Positions 18,268 through 27,221 of a DNA stretch of 64,000 nucleotides are shown here, piece by piece (positions within the stretch are counted from its first letter, which is position 1; each line of letters opens with the position of its first letter). A program made the position numbers and the translations under genes. Where the stretch lies: contig NZ_JTHE03000061.1 of the NCBI RefSeq assembly GCF_000817775.3, positions 174,989 to 238,988 of the forward strand, written 5' to 3'. The notes beneath the pieces are model-generated. The model was not told the DNA's origin, did not search any database, and saw nothing but the letters and a program-made list of their open reading frames with translations. Origin of the DNA: Lyngbya confervoides BDU141951 (GTDB lineage: Bacteria > Cyanobacteriota > Cyanobacteriia > Thermosynechococcales > Thermosynechococcaceae).

Positions 18268-20739
18268 TCAGGGAGCAGCCGGTAGCTGAAGATCGCACTC
18301 CGCCGCCCTTGTCCCGGATCCAAAGGGTCGCCAGTTCTCCAGGGGCAGAGGAGCCGAAAGCCGCGACTGAAACAGCAGCGCATAAAGCGCGTTGAGATAG
18401 CAGGCCAGGGCCCGCTGACTCTGACGATTAAACCGTTGAGTGAAGCGATGTAAACTGGCGATGGTCAACAGCGATTTAACATGCTGATCCCAGCGATAAT
18501 GCTTCTGAACTCGCTCAATGGCCTGTTGAGAAAAGGTATGCCACAGGTCGGGTTCTCGTTCACAGCGCAGGACAAATTCCAGCACTTGATCCATGGCTTC
18601 ATCTAGCTGAGTGGGATTAATTAAAAATCCGCTGCGGTCTGGCTCAATGATTTCAGCCGGACCGCCAAACTGGGTCGCAAACACAGGAATGCCGGTCACC
18701 ATCGCCTCTAGCAGGGTGAGTCCAAAGGCCTCAAAGCGACCGCCGTGGAACAGAACGCCCTGACGATCTGCAATAATTCGGTAGGCTTCGGCGAGGTGAT
18801 CTCCCGGCAGGCGTTGACCAATCCAGCGCACATCCGAGATCAGCTGGTACTGATCCAGGATGCGGTGCAAATTCTTTAGAAGCTGACGCTGGTCTGCCGT
18901 AACCGCCGCTTCGGGGTGAATCATTCCGGTCAGCAGGATCAAATTACAATGCTCCCGCAGGGGACGGTTGCGTCCAAAGGCCTCCAGAAGTCCGGTCAGG
19001 TTTTTAATGGCCAACACCGGTGCAAATGCTAAGATAGGACGCTTTTCAGGCAATCGTAATTGCCCCAGGGTGTCGGGATGGTGGGCATCAAACAGAAGGG
19101 TCTCCACGGCATGGGTCAGGTCCACAGACCGCCGCTGCTTTTGGCTGTGGGGGAAGAAAATCGCTTCATTGATCCCAGGCGGCACCACATTAAACCTGGC
19201 ACTGCGCAGATTAATTCCATTGACCACATGGTAGAGCTGAGGCATGGTAAAGCACTGATAGGACTCATACTGGCCCAGGTTGTCGTAGCTGCCAGTAATT
19301 TCCTGATGGGAAGAGGTGAGGATAAAGTGGGCCGCATTCATGGAAATCAAGTCAGCCGAGAACTGGATGGAAAAGTGATATTTCGCCTCTAGATCTTGCC
19401 AATACAAATCGCTAAATAAATGCTTTGACTTTTCTAGGGCGTGGGCAATCCCTCCATGCAGGGCCTTAAACCGCCTCGCCAAGCGAGCGGCCACCAGATT
19501 GCCATCGGAATTGTGGCCGAGGAATAAATCGGGGGGCTGGTGATGAAACAACGGCTCCAGCTCCTGGGTGACCTCCTCGACAAAGCGATCCAGGTAGGGC
19601 CACACCTCAAACTTAGACACCCAGCTTTCCACGGGCTTAAGCTGGTCATCGCGAAAGGGAACTCGCAAAATCTTGGCAAACTGCGTCCCTTGGATGGGTT
19701 CGATTTTGTAGTTGCAGTGGGTGCCTTCGCACTCGGGAATCAGGCGGGTCACAATGACCACCTCAGGCTTAATCTGCAAACTGGACAGCCCCGCCAGATC
19801 GAAGCACTCCCGCAGCTGTTGTTCCAGATAGAGGGCCTGATCAAAAACATAGGCCACCTGCCCCCCCGTTTCTGCTTTCCCCAGCACGTCCTCCTGGGCC
19901 ACCCAGCCATGGACCGAAACCGAAACCACTCGAAAAATGAGCGGGATACGCTGCAACAAGGCCTCAAATACCGCTGGATCAGGAAACTCAATGACCCGCT
20001 CCAGCAGATCAAAGGTTTCCTTAATGCGCTGCACGGAATTCCCCCAACCGGCCTCAAGACCAAGGCCGCGCAGATCCTCAGCAACGGCGAGGTAGGGCGT
20101 CTGGGGCGGTTGGGAGTCCAGACCCGGATAGGCCGCTTGCAGGGCCTGACGCACCTGATCCAGGGAGGTGATCTGGTCGTTGATCAGCAGGGGCAGATCT
20201 CCATAGGCGCTGTTTTGCAGCAGATCAAACAGTTTAGTGAGCCACAGGGCCGGATCCTGGCGGCGCCAGTCTAACAGGCGCCGCTTTAAAAATTCCAATC
20301 CATGACCAATATTGCGCTCATCTTCAATGGTGAGATCGGGGTCAAAAAAGGGCTCGAAGTCAATCTCAAAGATAGGGGGAGCACTGGAGTGAACGTGGCG
20401 ATCGCGCCGATCAAGCAGTTCCCGAGGCCCCATGCGCGCCACAGTCTCTAAATCCGCTGAAATCCTATAAATTGACTGGTTCGCAACGCGAGGACGTAAA
20501 ATCAGCCAAAAGGAATCGGGATCAAGCAAAATTTCGTGGGTAAACCCCATCAGCTCCCCCAGGGGAGAGGAATAAAAAAAGTAGGCCGGTTTACGATGCT
20601 GTTTACAAATCCAGGCAAACTCCTGCAGAATCTCGTTGCGCAGGAAATAATGCTTTGCCCGCGATCGCAAAAGCTGAATAAAGGCCGCCAGCGTGGCGCA
20701 ATCTTCACCTTGAAGAACGGTTTTAATCAAATTTTCCAT
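18268..20739 (-). CDS. susA: Sucrose synthase
   Basis: An 823-aa GT4-fold enzyme that reversibly converts sucrose plus a nucleoside diphosphate into NDP-glucose and fructose. The N-terminal regulatory region covers about 1-270. The glycosyltransferase core has the family signatures HGWVAQEDVLGKAETGGQV, GHNSDGNLVAARLA, ALEKSKHLFSDLYW, FILTSSHQEITGS and PPGINEAIFFPH. The E-x7-E motif is in EAFGLTLLEAM. The length is close to plant and cyanobacterial SuSy (about 805 aa) with a short extra C-terminus. Beside the GH65-betaPGM fusion and with pgm in the window, it suggests active sugar turnover between sucrose, sugar phosphates and glycogen. Confidence 0.92.
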   Translation of the reverse strand: MENLIKTVLQGEDCATLAAFIQLLRSRAKHYFLRNEILQEFAWICKQHRKPAYFFYSSPLGELMGFTHEILLDPDSFWLILRPRVANQSIYRISADLETVARMGPRELLDRRDRHVHSSAPPIFEIDFEPFFDPDLTIEDERNIGHGLEFLKRRLLDWRRQDPALWLTKLFDLLQNSAYGDLPLLINDQITSLDQVRQALQAAYPGLDSQPPQTPYLAVAEDLRGLGLEAGWGNSVQRIKETFDLLERVIEFPDPAVFEALLQRIPLIFRVVSVSVHGWVAQEDVLGKAETGGQVAYVFDQALYLEQQLRECFDLAGLSSLQIKPEVVIVTRLIPECEGTHCNYKIEPIQGTQFAKILRVPFRDDQLKPVESWVSKFEVWPYLDRFVEEVTQELEPLFHHQPPDLFLGHNSDGNLVAARLARRFKALHGGIAHALEKSKHLFSDLYWQDLEAKYHFSIQFSADLISMNAAHFILTSSHQEITGSYDNLGQYESYQCFTMPQLYHVVNGINLRSARFNVVPPGINEAIFFPHSQKQRRSVDLTHAVETLLFDAHHPDTLGQLRLPEKRPILAFAPVLAIKNLTGLLEAFGRNRPLREHCNLILLTGMIHPEAAVTADQRQLLKNLHRILDQYQLISDVRWIGQRLPGDHLAEAYRIIADRQGVLFHGGRFEAFGLTLLEAMVTGIPVFATQFGGPAEIIEPDRSGFLINPTQLDEAMDQVLEFVLRCEREPDLWHTFSQQAIERVQKHYRWDQHVKSLLTIASLHRFTQRFNRQSQRALACYLNALYALLFQSRLSAPLPLENWRPFGSGTRAAECDLQLPAAP

Positions 20740-21371
20740 GGCTCACCTGCACTTGCTGCCCGAAGCTCGAAGAGCATTGCCCGTCTCCTCACCCTCACGA
20801 GCGGAGCCCCAATCTCCGCTTTCACCATTGATTGCCCCCCATTATCTGAGGTGCAACCTGAGATCATCAGAATTATTTGGAAAAACTTTCGTTTGTGCAC
20901 TGAACCTTGACAAAGGATCCCCCAGCGTTTGGACCAGAGAGGATCGGTTAGTGCCCCCTATTGCTTCGGGTGTCCTCAAGGTCAAGCCCATAGATGCCCC
21001 TTTACATTGGTAGAAGTCTAGCTCATCCCCCTCAGAAACCGGTGGCATCCGCCTTCCGAAAAAACACTCAGAAAGTAAACACCATCCGTCTGGGGCTGGG
21101 ACACGAGCTCAGGACCGCCTTGATCGCCTCTATGGGTACTATCCTCACCCTTGGTTCGGTAAATACACCTTCAAGGACGAGGAGCAGGAACCTCACTATA
21201 GACAGAGGCTTTCACTGTTTCCAGTGATACTAGGCGTCCGCCGCAAACGTTTGGCCCAGGGTGACAGCTGCGGCTATTACAGTAGGTCTGGGCAAATCCC
21301 CAGCAACTGGGAGACTCAGCAGAGACGTTTTGAAATCAGTAAGTAATTCGTTAAGGAGCCTGTAGCATCCT
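20740..21371. other. Long intergenic region between susA and dnaK2
   Basis: 632 bp separate the divergent susA and dnaK genes. Small open frames exist on both strands but none has a recognisable protein or a good ribosome-binding site. No CIRCE element (TTAGCACTC-N9-GAGTGCTAA) is present. An AAGGAG at 21353-21358 serves dnaK with a rather long 13-nt spacing. A TTGACA at 20907-20912 has no matching -10. It may hold a long dnaK leader. Confidence 0.5.
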
Positions 21372-23285
21372 ATGGCTAAAGTAGTTGGAATTGACTTGGG
21401 AACCACCAACTCCTGCGTTGCGGTAATGGAGGGGGGGAAGCCAACGGTCATCGCAAATGCAGAAGGATTTCGCACCACGCCATCGGTGGTGGCCTTCGCG
21501 AAGAATGGCGATCGCCTTGTGGGGCAAATTGCCAAGCGCCAGGCGGTCATGAACCCCGAAAACACCTTCTATTCGGTGAAGCGATTCATTGGGCGACGCT
21601 TCGACGAGGTGACCCACGAAACGACGGAAGTGTCCTATGGCGTTTCCAATGTAAGCGGGAACGTGAAGCTGGAATGCCCGGCAGCGGACAAGCAGTTTGC
21701 CCCGGAGGAAATTTCTGCCCAGGTGCTGCGCAAGCTGGTGGACGATGCCAGCAAGTACCTCGGCGAGACGATCACCGAAGCTGTGATCACGGTTCCGGCC
21801 TACTTCAATGACTCTCAGCGGCAGGCCACCAAAGATGCCGGAAAAATTGCGGGCCTGGAAGTGAAGCGGATCATCAACGAACCCACCGCAGCCTCCCTGG
21901 CCTACGGACTGGACAGGAAGAGCAACGAAACCATTCTGGTCTTTGACCTTGGGGGCGGAACCTTCGACGTTTCCATCCTGGAAGTGGGCGACGGCGTTTT
22001 TGAGGTTCTCTCAACCTCTGGGGATACCCACTTGGGTGGAGACGACTTCGACAAAAAAATTGTGGACTATCTGGCCGAGGAGTTCCAAAGATCGGAAGGA
22101 ATTGACCTGCGCAAGGACAAACAGGCCCTGCAACGGCTGACCGAAGCGGCGGAAAAGGCCAAGATTGAGCTCTCTAGCGTCTCCCAAGCCGAGATCAATC
22201 TGCCCTTTATCACCGCAACCCAGGATGGACCGAAGCACCTGGATATGACCCTCACCCGCGGCAAATTTGAGGAACTGTGCTCCGATCTCATCGATCGCTG
22301 CGCCATCCCCGTGGAGAATGCTCTCAAGGATGCCAAGCTCAACAAGGGAAATATCGACGAAGTGGTCCTCGTGGGAGGATCCACTCGTATCCCAGCGGTG
22401 CAAGAAGTGGTCAAGAAGGTGCTGGGGAAAGCGCCTAACCAAACCGTCAACCCTGATGAAGTTGTGGCGGTGGGAGCGGCCATTCAAGCCGGGGTCCTCG
22501 CCGGTGAGGTGAAGGATATCCTGCTGTTGGATGTGACACCGCTTTCCTTGGGCGTTGAAACCCTGGGCGGCGTCATGACAAAGCTCATTCCCCGGAACAC
22601 CACCATTCCCACCAAAAAATCTGAGGTCTTCTCCACCGCCGTGGATGGGCAAACCAACGTTGAAATTCACGTTCTGCAAGGGGAGCGTGAGATGTCTAAG
22701 GACAACAAGAGCTTAGGAACCTTCCGGCTCGATGGGATTCCGCCGGCTCCTCGCGGCGTGCCCCAAATTGAGGTCACCTTCGACATTGATGCCAACGGGA
22801 TTTTGAACGTTACGGCAAAGGATAAGGGATCTGGAAAAGAACAGTCCATCAGCATCACCGGTGCTTCTACCCTCTCCGATGACGAGGTGAGCCGCATGGT
22901 TCAAGATGCCGAGCAGAATGCTTCTGTGGACAAGGAGCGTCGGGAAAAAATTGATGCCAAGAACCAGGCCGATGCCTTGGTCTATCAAGCAGAGAAGCAG
23001 CTCAGTGACTTTGGCGATAAGGTTTCCGATGCGGACCGATCCAATGCAGAGCGCCTGATCCAGGAGCTGAAGGATGCGATCGCAGCAGAAGACACCGATA
23101 AGATCAAGTCCATCACGGAGGAACTGCAGCAAGCCATCTACAAGATCGGAGCTGAAATGTATCAGCAGGGCGGAGCCGCCCCCGATATGGGCACCGGGGC
23201 CGCCCCTGATATGGGCGGAGAACCCGCTAGCTCCAGCGGTGCCGATGACGATGTCATTGATGCCGAATTTTCAGAAAGTAAGTAA
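21372..23285 (+). CDS. dnaK: Molecular chaperone DnaK (DnaK2-type)
   Basis: A full-length 637-aa Hsp70. It has the ATPase domain ([53 protein letters not shown]), the linker [13 protein letters not shown], the substrate-binding domain and a helical lid ending in an acidic DDDVIDAEF tail. The tail and high conservation match DnaK2, the essential heat-inducible cytosolic DnaK of cyanobacteria. It folds nascent and stress-denatured proteins with DnaJ and GrpE. It is monocistronic with its own strong terminator and is separate from the grpE-dnaK-dnaJ group at 37.6-41.7 kb. Confidence 0.97.
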   Translation: MAKVVGIDLGTTNSCVAVMEGGKPTVIANAEGFRTTPSVVAFAKNGDRLVGQIAKRQAVMNPENTFYSVKRFIGRRFDEVTHETTEVSYGVSNVSGNVKLECPAADKQFAPEEISAQVLRKLVDDASKYLGETITEAVITVPAYFNDSQRQATKDAGKIAGLEVKRIINEPTAASLAYGLDRKSNETILVFDLGGGTFDVSILEVGDGVFEVLSTSGDTHLGGDDFDKKIVDYLAEEFQRSEGIDLRKDKQALQRLTEAAEKAKIELSSVSQAEINLPFITATQDGPKHLDMTLTRGKFEELCSDLIDRCAIPVENALKDAKLNKGNIDEVVLVGGSTRIPAVQEVVKKVLGKAPNQTVNPDEVVAVGAAIQAGVLAGEVKDILLLDVTPLSLGVETLGGVMTKLIPRNTTIPTKKSEVFSTAVDGQTNVEIHVLQGEREMSKDNKSLGTFRLDGIPPAPRGVPQIEVTFDIDANGILNVTAKDKGSGKEQSISITGASTLSDDEVSRMVQDAEQNASVDKERREKIDAKNQADALVYQAEKQLSDFGDKVSDADRSNAERLIQELKDAIAAEDTDKIKSITEELQQAIYKIGAEMYQQGGAAPDMGTGAAPDMGGEPASSSGADDDVIDAEFSESK

Positions 23286-23343
23286 CTAAACCGCCCACAA
23301 GGGGGACCTTCCCCTGGATGCGGGACCCCGGTTAATCACTGCC

Positions 23344-23376
23344 AGCCCCCAGAACTTAAGCTCTGGGGGCTTTTTA
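23344..23376 (+). terminator. Intrinsic terminator of dnaK2
   Basis: A perfect 10-bp stem (AGCCCCCAGA/TCTGGGGGCT) with an 8-nt loop is followed by TTTTTATT. It lies 60 bp after the dnaK stop. Confidence 0.9.
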
Positions 23377-23573
23377 TTCCGGTGCGGCGGGGGGAGGGAG
23401 ATGCCGCGAGGGCGAACTGCCCCCGCAGCCCCAGGAGCCTCCTTTGGACTGGTATAGTACAACTGTCTAATGCAACCCACTATCTAGTGCACCCCACTAT
23501 GGAGCCCAACCGTGGAGCGCCCATGGGCGACGTCTCTGGCTCCCGACCTGTCGTAAGGATAAATTTATCGTCG

Positions 23574-23933
23574 ATGACCGAGCCAGCCCCCCAGCCCCCC
23601 AGCCCACAGCCGCCTAACCGCGACCTGGATCCGCCTAATCCAGCGGCAGACGCCCCGCTTTCTCCCCTACGTCCCCTTGGGGGCGCATTGATTGCCGGGT
23701 TCTTAGGGGTTTTGCTCTATCGGCTCACCCAATCCATTGCCCTCTCCTTTGCCACCCATCCCAGTCTCTCCAGCAGTCAATTTTCCCAAAATATTTCCGC
23801 AGCCGTGCGCACCCTGGTGGTTGGAGTGAGTGCCATGGCAACGGGGCTGTTCAGCCTAGCAGCTTTAGGCCTGCTGGCGTTGACTATTCAGATTTTCCTG
23901 CAACACCTGGGCAACTCCAAGCAGCAATCCTAG
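23574..23933 (+). CDS. DUF3082 membrane protein
   Basis: A 119-aa small membrane protein typical of cyanobacteria (DUF3082). A Pro-rich cytoplasmic N-terminus is followed by PLGGALIAGFLGVLLYRLT and a second hydrophobic segment (AVRTLVVGVSAMATG to LALTIQIFLQ). The open frame continues upstream to 23382, but that part overlaps the terminator region and is not protein-like. The ATG at 23574 gives the usual family N-terminus (MTEPAPQPP). An ATG at 23523 is a possible alternative. Its function is unknown. Confidence 0.75.
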   Translation: MTEPAPQPPSPQPPNRDLDPPNPAADAPLSPLRPLGGALIAGFLGVLLYRLTQSIALSFATHPSLSSSQFSQNISAAVRTLVVGVSAMATGLFSLAALGLLALTIQIFLQHLGNSKQQS

Positions 23934-23970
23934 GATATGGGTCCTCGGCGATGCGCAAACCTAAAATTCT

Positions 23971-24000
23971 GTCCGATCAGGACCGATCAGGACCGATCCG
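23971..24000. repeat. Three 10-bp tandem repeats upstream of prk
   Basis: Three consecutive 10-bp units (GTCCGATCAG, GACCGATCAG, GACCGATCCG) lie 153 bp before the prk start. They may be operator-like or a replication-slippage product. Confidence 0.8.
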
Positions 24001-24152
24001 TCCCCACCAGATCCCCCCAGCAAGATTACGTAGAAACTACCATTTTTCGGTAATATCTATAAGGGATTAGGGAGCCTAGCAACGTTTTCCTACAGGGAAT
24101 AGCGTCAAGGTCATCTACTGCATGAAGTTAGAGTTAAGAGGGAAACGGAGTT

Positions 24153-25148
24153 ATGATCAGTAAACCTGAGCGAGTGATTCTAATCGGGGTTGCCGGAGAT
24201 TCTGGATGTGGCAAATCAACTTTTTTGCGTCGATTAGAAGATCTATTCGGGGAGCAGTTCATGACGGTGATTTGTCTCGATGACTATCACAGCCTTGATC
24301 GATATCAGCGCAAGGAAACTGGCATTACGGCCCTAGACCCCCGGGCCAACAACTTTGATTTGATGTATGAGCAGATCAAGGCCCTCAAGTCAGGCCAGGC
24401 CATTGACAAACCCATTTACAACCATGAAACCGGGCGCATTGACCCCCCGGAAAGGATTGAACCCAATCATGTCGTTGTCATTGAAGGTCTCCATCCCCTG
24501 CACGATGAGCGGGTTCGCGGACTCCTTGACTTCAGCGTCTATTTAGACATCAGCGATGAGGTCAAAATTGCCTGGAAAATCCAGCGCGATATGGCTGAAC
24601 GCGGCCATTCCTACGATGATGTCTTAGCCTCAATTAATGCCAGACGACCAGACTTCGAAGCCTATATTGATCCTCAGAAAAAATACGCCGACGTCGTTAT
24701 CCAGATCCTACCGACCCAGCTCGTGAAAGAGGAAAAGGTGGGTGGCATTTTGCGCGTTCGTCTCATTCAAAAGGATGGGGTCAGCGGCTTCGAACCGGTC
24801 TATCTTTTCGATGAAGGATCCACCATTAACTGGATTCCCTGTGGCCGGAAGTTAACCTGCTCCTATCCCGGTATCAAACTGGCCTATGGACCGGATGAAT
24901 ACTATGGCAACAGCGTTTCGGTCTTGGAGGTGGATGGGCAGTTTGAAAAGCTCGATGAAGTCATCTACATTGAAAGTCACCTGAGTAACACCAGCACCAA
25001 ACATTACGGTGAGATGACAGAGCTCCTGCTCAAGCACAAAGACTACCCAGGATCCAACAACGGATCAGGTTTATTTCAAGTGCTTACGGGTCTAAAAATG
25101 AGGGCGACCTATGATCGGCTCGTTTCTCAAGCCGCCGTGGCCCATTAA
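24153..25148 (+). CDS. prk: Phosphoribulokinase
   Basis: A 331-aa Calvin-cycle kinase that makes ribulose-1,5-bisphosphate from ribulose-5-phosphate. The P-loop GDSGCGKST (residues 15-23) contains Cys19, and the second regulatory cysteine is Cys41 in VICLDDYHS. This pair is reduced by thioredoxin in the light and oxidised in the dark, when the enzyme is bound with GAPDH by CP12. The Walker B-like VVVIEGLHPLHDERVR and the downstream TEDVKIAWKIQRD-like region (SDEVKIAWKIQRDM) are intact. Length and residues match cyanobacterial PRK. The gene is monocistronic, and an inverted repeat follows it. Confidence 0.97.
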   Translation: MISKPERVILIGVAGDSGCGKSTFLRRLEDLFGEQFMTVICLDDYHSLDRYQRKETGITALDPRANNFDLMYEQIKALKSGQAIDKPIYNHETGRIDPPERIEPNHVVVIEGLHPLHDERVRGLLDFSVYLDISDEVKIAWKIQRDMAERGHSYDDVLASINARRPDFEAYIDPQKKYADVVIQILPTQLVKEEKVGGILRVRLIQKDGVSGFEPVYLFDEGSTINWIPCGRKLTCSYPGIKLAYGPDEYYGNSVSVLEVDGQFEKLDEVIYIESHLSNTSTKHYGEMTELLLKHKDYPGSNNGSGLFQVLTGLKMRATYDRLVSQAAVAH

Positions 25149-25174
25149 TTCAAGCCCCAGAGAATCTAGTGCCT

Positions 25175-25214
25175 AATCCCTGCCCATACGTTCAAAAACT
25201 AGTGTGCAGGGATT
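25175..25214. other. Inverted repeat between convergent prk and phosphatase genes
   Basis: AATCCCTGC (25175-25183) pairs with GCAGGGATT (25206-25214) across a 22-nt loop, at the junction of two convergent genes. It might be a bidirectional terminator, but the loop is long and there is no strong T-run. Confidence 0.3.
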
Positions 25215-25965
25215 GGGGATAGATCGATGCCAGGGCGGCTTCCAGGGCTAAGACCTGGGTTTGGTGGCTAAACACATTCACCTGGTAAACCTGTTGGTCC
25301 AAGACATCTAAGGCCGTGAGCCAACCACTCTTAGGGTGATACACACCCGTGTCGATTCCCAGCCAGCCCGTTCCCTGGGCCACTTGCCCCGGTCCCACAT
25401 TGGGAAGGGTGAAGGTAATAGTATGCCCGGTGATAATGGTTTTATGTTCAAAATAGGGGCGAGACATGCGATGGAACTCGTGACGAATCCAGCAAAACTC
25501 CTCTGAGGTTTGCTGATCTAGCTTTTTGTGGGGGTGAACCCCCGCGTGAACCAGCCAGTAGTCTCCCAGGTCCAGATATAGGGGAAGGGTTTCTAGCCAG
25601 GCGATATGTCCCTGGATCTGAGCCGAGGACGAATAGCTCTCCAGGGTTTGCCGCCCCCCGCAGGTAACCCAAAGCTGAAAGGCCATGAAATCATGATCAG
25701 CCGGGTTGCAAGCTGCAATCATCAGCTCCTCGTGGTTCCCCCGCAGAGACTGGTAGCCGCTGCTCTTAACGAATTCAACAACTTGGTAGCTTTTAGGTCC
25801 TCGGTCAACGAGATCGCCCAGGAAATATAGCTCATCGGCTGAGGTCGGCTGAATCAGGTCAATCAGTCGCATTAAGCCGTCATAGTGCCCGTGAACATCG
25901 CCAATCACCACCCTTCTCCCAGGTTTTGGGGGAGGTTTCTCCGAAGTGAGCTGCGAACCAGGCAT
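25192..25965 (-). CDS. PPP-family metallophosphatase (serine/threonine phosphatase-like)
   Basis: A 257-aa calcineurin-like phosphoesterase with the PPP motifs GDVHGHYDGL, GDLVDRGPKS and GNHEELM near the N-terminus and a metal-ligand histidine in VHAGVHP and GHTITF further on. These residues build a di-metal site that dephosphorylates phosphoproteins or small phosphoesters, including diadenosine tetraphosphate in ApaH relatives. Its length fits bacterial PrpA/PrpB/ApaH-like enzymes. The substrate cannot be deduced. It is a single gene convergent with prk. Confidence 0.88.
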   Translation of the reverse strand: MPGSQLTSEKPPPKPGRRVVIGDVHGHYDGLMRLIDLIQPTSADELYFLGDLVDRGPKSYQVVEFVKSSGYQSLRGNHEELMIAACNPADHDFMAFQLWVTCGGRQTLESYSSSAQIQGHIAWLETLPLYLDLGDYWLVHAGVHPHKKLDQQTSEEFCWIRHEFHRMSRPYFEHKTIITGHTITFTLPNVGPGQVAQGTGWLGIDTGVYHPKSGWLTALDVLDQQVYQVNVFSHQTQVLALEAALASIYPQSLHTSF

Positions 25966-26307
25966 AGGAACAATCGTTAGAACAGTAGGTTAAAATCGGC
26001 GCGGGGTGGGGAACTTAGCTGAGCAGGGAAGCGCAGGCTGCGCCCTTATTATTCCCTAGGGGGAAGTCCAAGAAAACACCTAGAACGTGATTTGCTGAAC
26101 GTTATTCGCTACGTTTGCTTGGGATCTGGCTTAAGCGGTTCTAAATCCATAGCCATGAATCGGGTCCGCGCCCCCGGGGCCAGTTTTTGTAGTGCTTGCA
26201 CGCTCCTCCGGTGTCCCGCTGATTCTAGCAGGAATCCCGAGGGATCTGGCGATCGCCAGGGTCATCAACCCCTTCAGGGCTCCTCTATAATTCTATGGAA
26301 TAATTCT
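25966..26307. other. Divergent intergenic region before folB
   Basis: A 342-bp stretch between the phosphatase and folB starts. It contains an extended HIP1 palindrome (CTGGCGATCGCCAG, near 26250), a GC-rich inverted repeat near 26032, and a 13-bp tandem duplication at the folB start. An open frame in phase with folB continues upstream to 26092 but does not look like protein. Confidence 0.45.
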
Positions 26308-26312
26308 ATGGA
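26287..26312. repeat. 13-bp tandem duplication over the folB start codon
   Basis: The unit ATAATTCTATGGA occurs twice in direct succession. The first copy yields ATG GAA TAA, a two-codon frame. The second copy supplies the folB initiation codon at 26308. Confidence 0.9.
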
Positions 26313-26673
26313 CAAAATTCACATCCGCGATATCCGGGGCTATGGCTATGTGGGCTATTTTGAAGCCGAAAAAATTCTGGGGCAGTGGTTTCGAGTTCAC
26401 CTAACCCTGGAGACAGATCTCAGCCTTGCTGCCCACAGCGACCAGATCCAGGATACGATGGACTACCGAGACATCATCCAAAGGACGCAGCACCTGATCA
26501 CGTCTCACCGGAGCAATCTTATTGAGAGCCTGGCCCTGGCCATCCTAGATCAGATCTTCTTGGAATCACCTAGGGTCCAAGGAGTTACCCTGACCTTAAT
26601 TAAGGAGGCTCCCCCCATTCCCAACTTTGGCGGCTCGGTGGCCATTGAACTGACCCGTCATCGCCAACCCTAA
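26308..26673 (+). CDS. folB: Dihydroneopterin aldolase
   Basis: A 121-aa FolB/FolX-fold enzyme of tetrahydrofolate synthesis, cleaving 7,8-dihydroneopterin to 6-hydroxymethyl-dihydropterin and glycolaldehyde. The family N-terminus (KIHIRDIRGYGYVGYFEAE), the DTMDYRDI segment, the NLIESLA motif with the conserved glutamate and the C-terminal LIKEAPPIPNFGGSVAIE are all present. The start at 26308 gives the usual length. A longer frame upstream is rejected. The ribosome-binding site is weak. The 3' end overlaps convergent def by 4 bp. Confidence 0.93.
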   Translation: MDKIHIRDIRGYGYVGYFEAEKILGQWFRVHLTLETDLSLAAHSDQIQDTMDYRDIIQRTQHLITSHRSNLIESLALAILDQIFLESPRVQGVTLTLIKEAPPIPNFGGSVAIELTRHRQP

Positions 26674-27215
26674 CCCGCAACAGGCCCCCATTCCTCCTGT
26701 TTGAAATAGTCCGACTCGCTCATAACCTGCTCCGAATTAATGTGATCTAGGAACACTTTTCCCAGGAGATGATCACACTCGTGTTGAATAATACGCGCCA
26801 CAAAGCCATCAAAGGACTGACAATGAAACCTTCCGGCAAGATCGCAGTACTCCACCGTCACCGCCTGGAATCGCGGCACGGAGCCCCGTAAACCCGGCAC
26901 ACTCAAGCAGCCTTCCCATCCGGTCACCTGATTCGGTGAGCGTTCCACAATGCAGGGGTTAATCATGGGCAGAGGCGGCATGGAAGGAGCGGTGGGATAG
27001 CGCAGGGTGGGACGGGAGGCCACAATAATAATCTGCAGTGAAACACCCACCTGCGGGGCCGCAATGCCAACGCCAGCGTGGGACTCCATGAGCGCCTGCA
27101 TCTGGCGAACCGTGGCTTGAAGCGCGGGCGATAGGGGCAGGGAAACCGGTGCCGCGATCGCCCGCAGGATCGGGTTTCCCAGTTGAACAATCGGGTTGGA
27201 TGGAGGCAGGGTCAT
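26670..27215 (-). CDS. def: Peptide deformylase
   Basis: A 181-aa metalloenzyme that removes the formyl group from nascent proteins. The three family motifs are GVGIAAPQVG, EGCLSVPGLRG (metal cysteine) and IIQHECDHLLG (two metal histidines and the catalytic glutamate). It lies 6 bp downstream of argC on the same strand and probably shares its transcript. The C-terminal FKQEEWGPVAG is a short extension. Its length and motifs are those of type 1B-like bacterial enzymes, but the subclass is not certain. Confidence 0.95.
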   Translation of the reverse strand: MTLPPSNPIVQLGNPILRAIAAPVSLPLSPALQATVRQMQALMESHAGVGIAAPQVGVSLQIIIVASRPTLRYPTAPSMPPLPMINPCIVERSPNQVTGWEGCLSVPGLRGSVPRFQAVTVEYCDLAGRFHCQSFDGFVARIIQHECDHLLGKVFLDHINSEQVMSESDYFKQEEWGPVAG

Positions 27216-27221
27216 GGTGAG

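Noticed and set aside
19540..20274. 244-aa open frame antisense to sucrose synthase
   Set aside because: Produced by codon bias of susA; no protein similarity recognised.
20740..21371. CIRCE/HrcA site upstream of dnaK
   Set aside because: No TTAGCACTC-N9-GAGTGCTAA or close variant was seen here or before grpE.
22011..22679. 222-aa open frame antisense to dnaK
   Set aside because: Antisense frames opposite dnaK are a well-known artefact of its codon usage.
26092..26307. N-terminal extension of folB
   Set aside because: The extra 72 residues lack similarity to folB, and FolB proteins are about 120 aa from the ATG at 26308.
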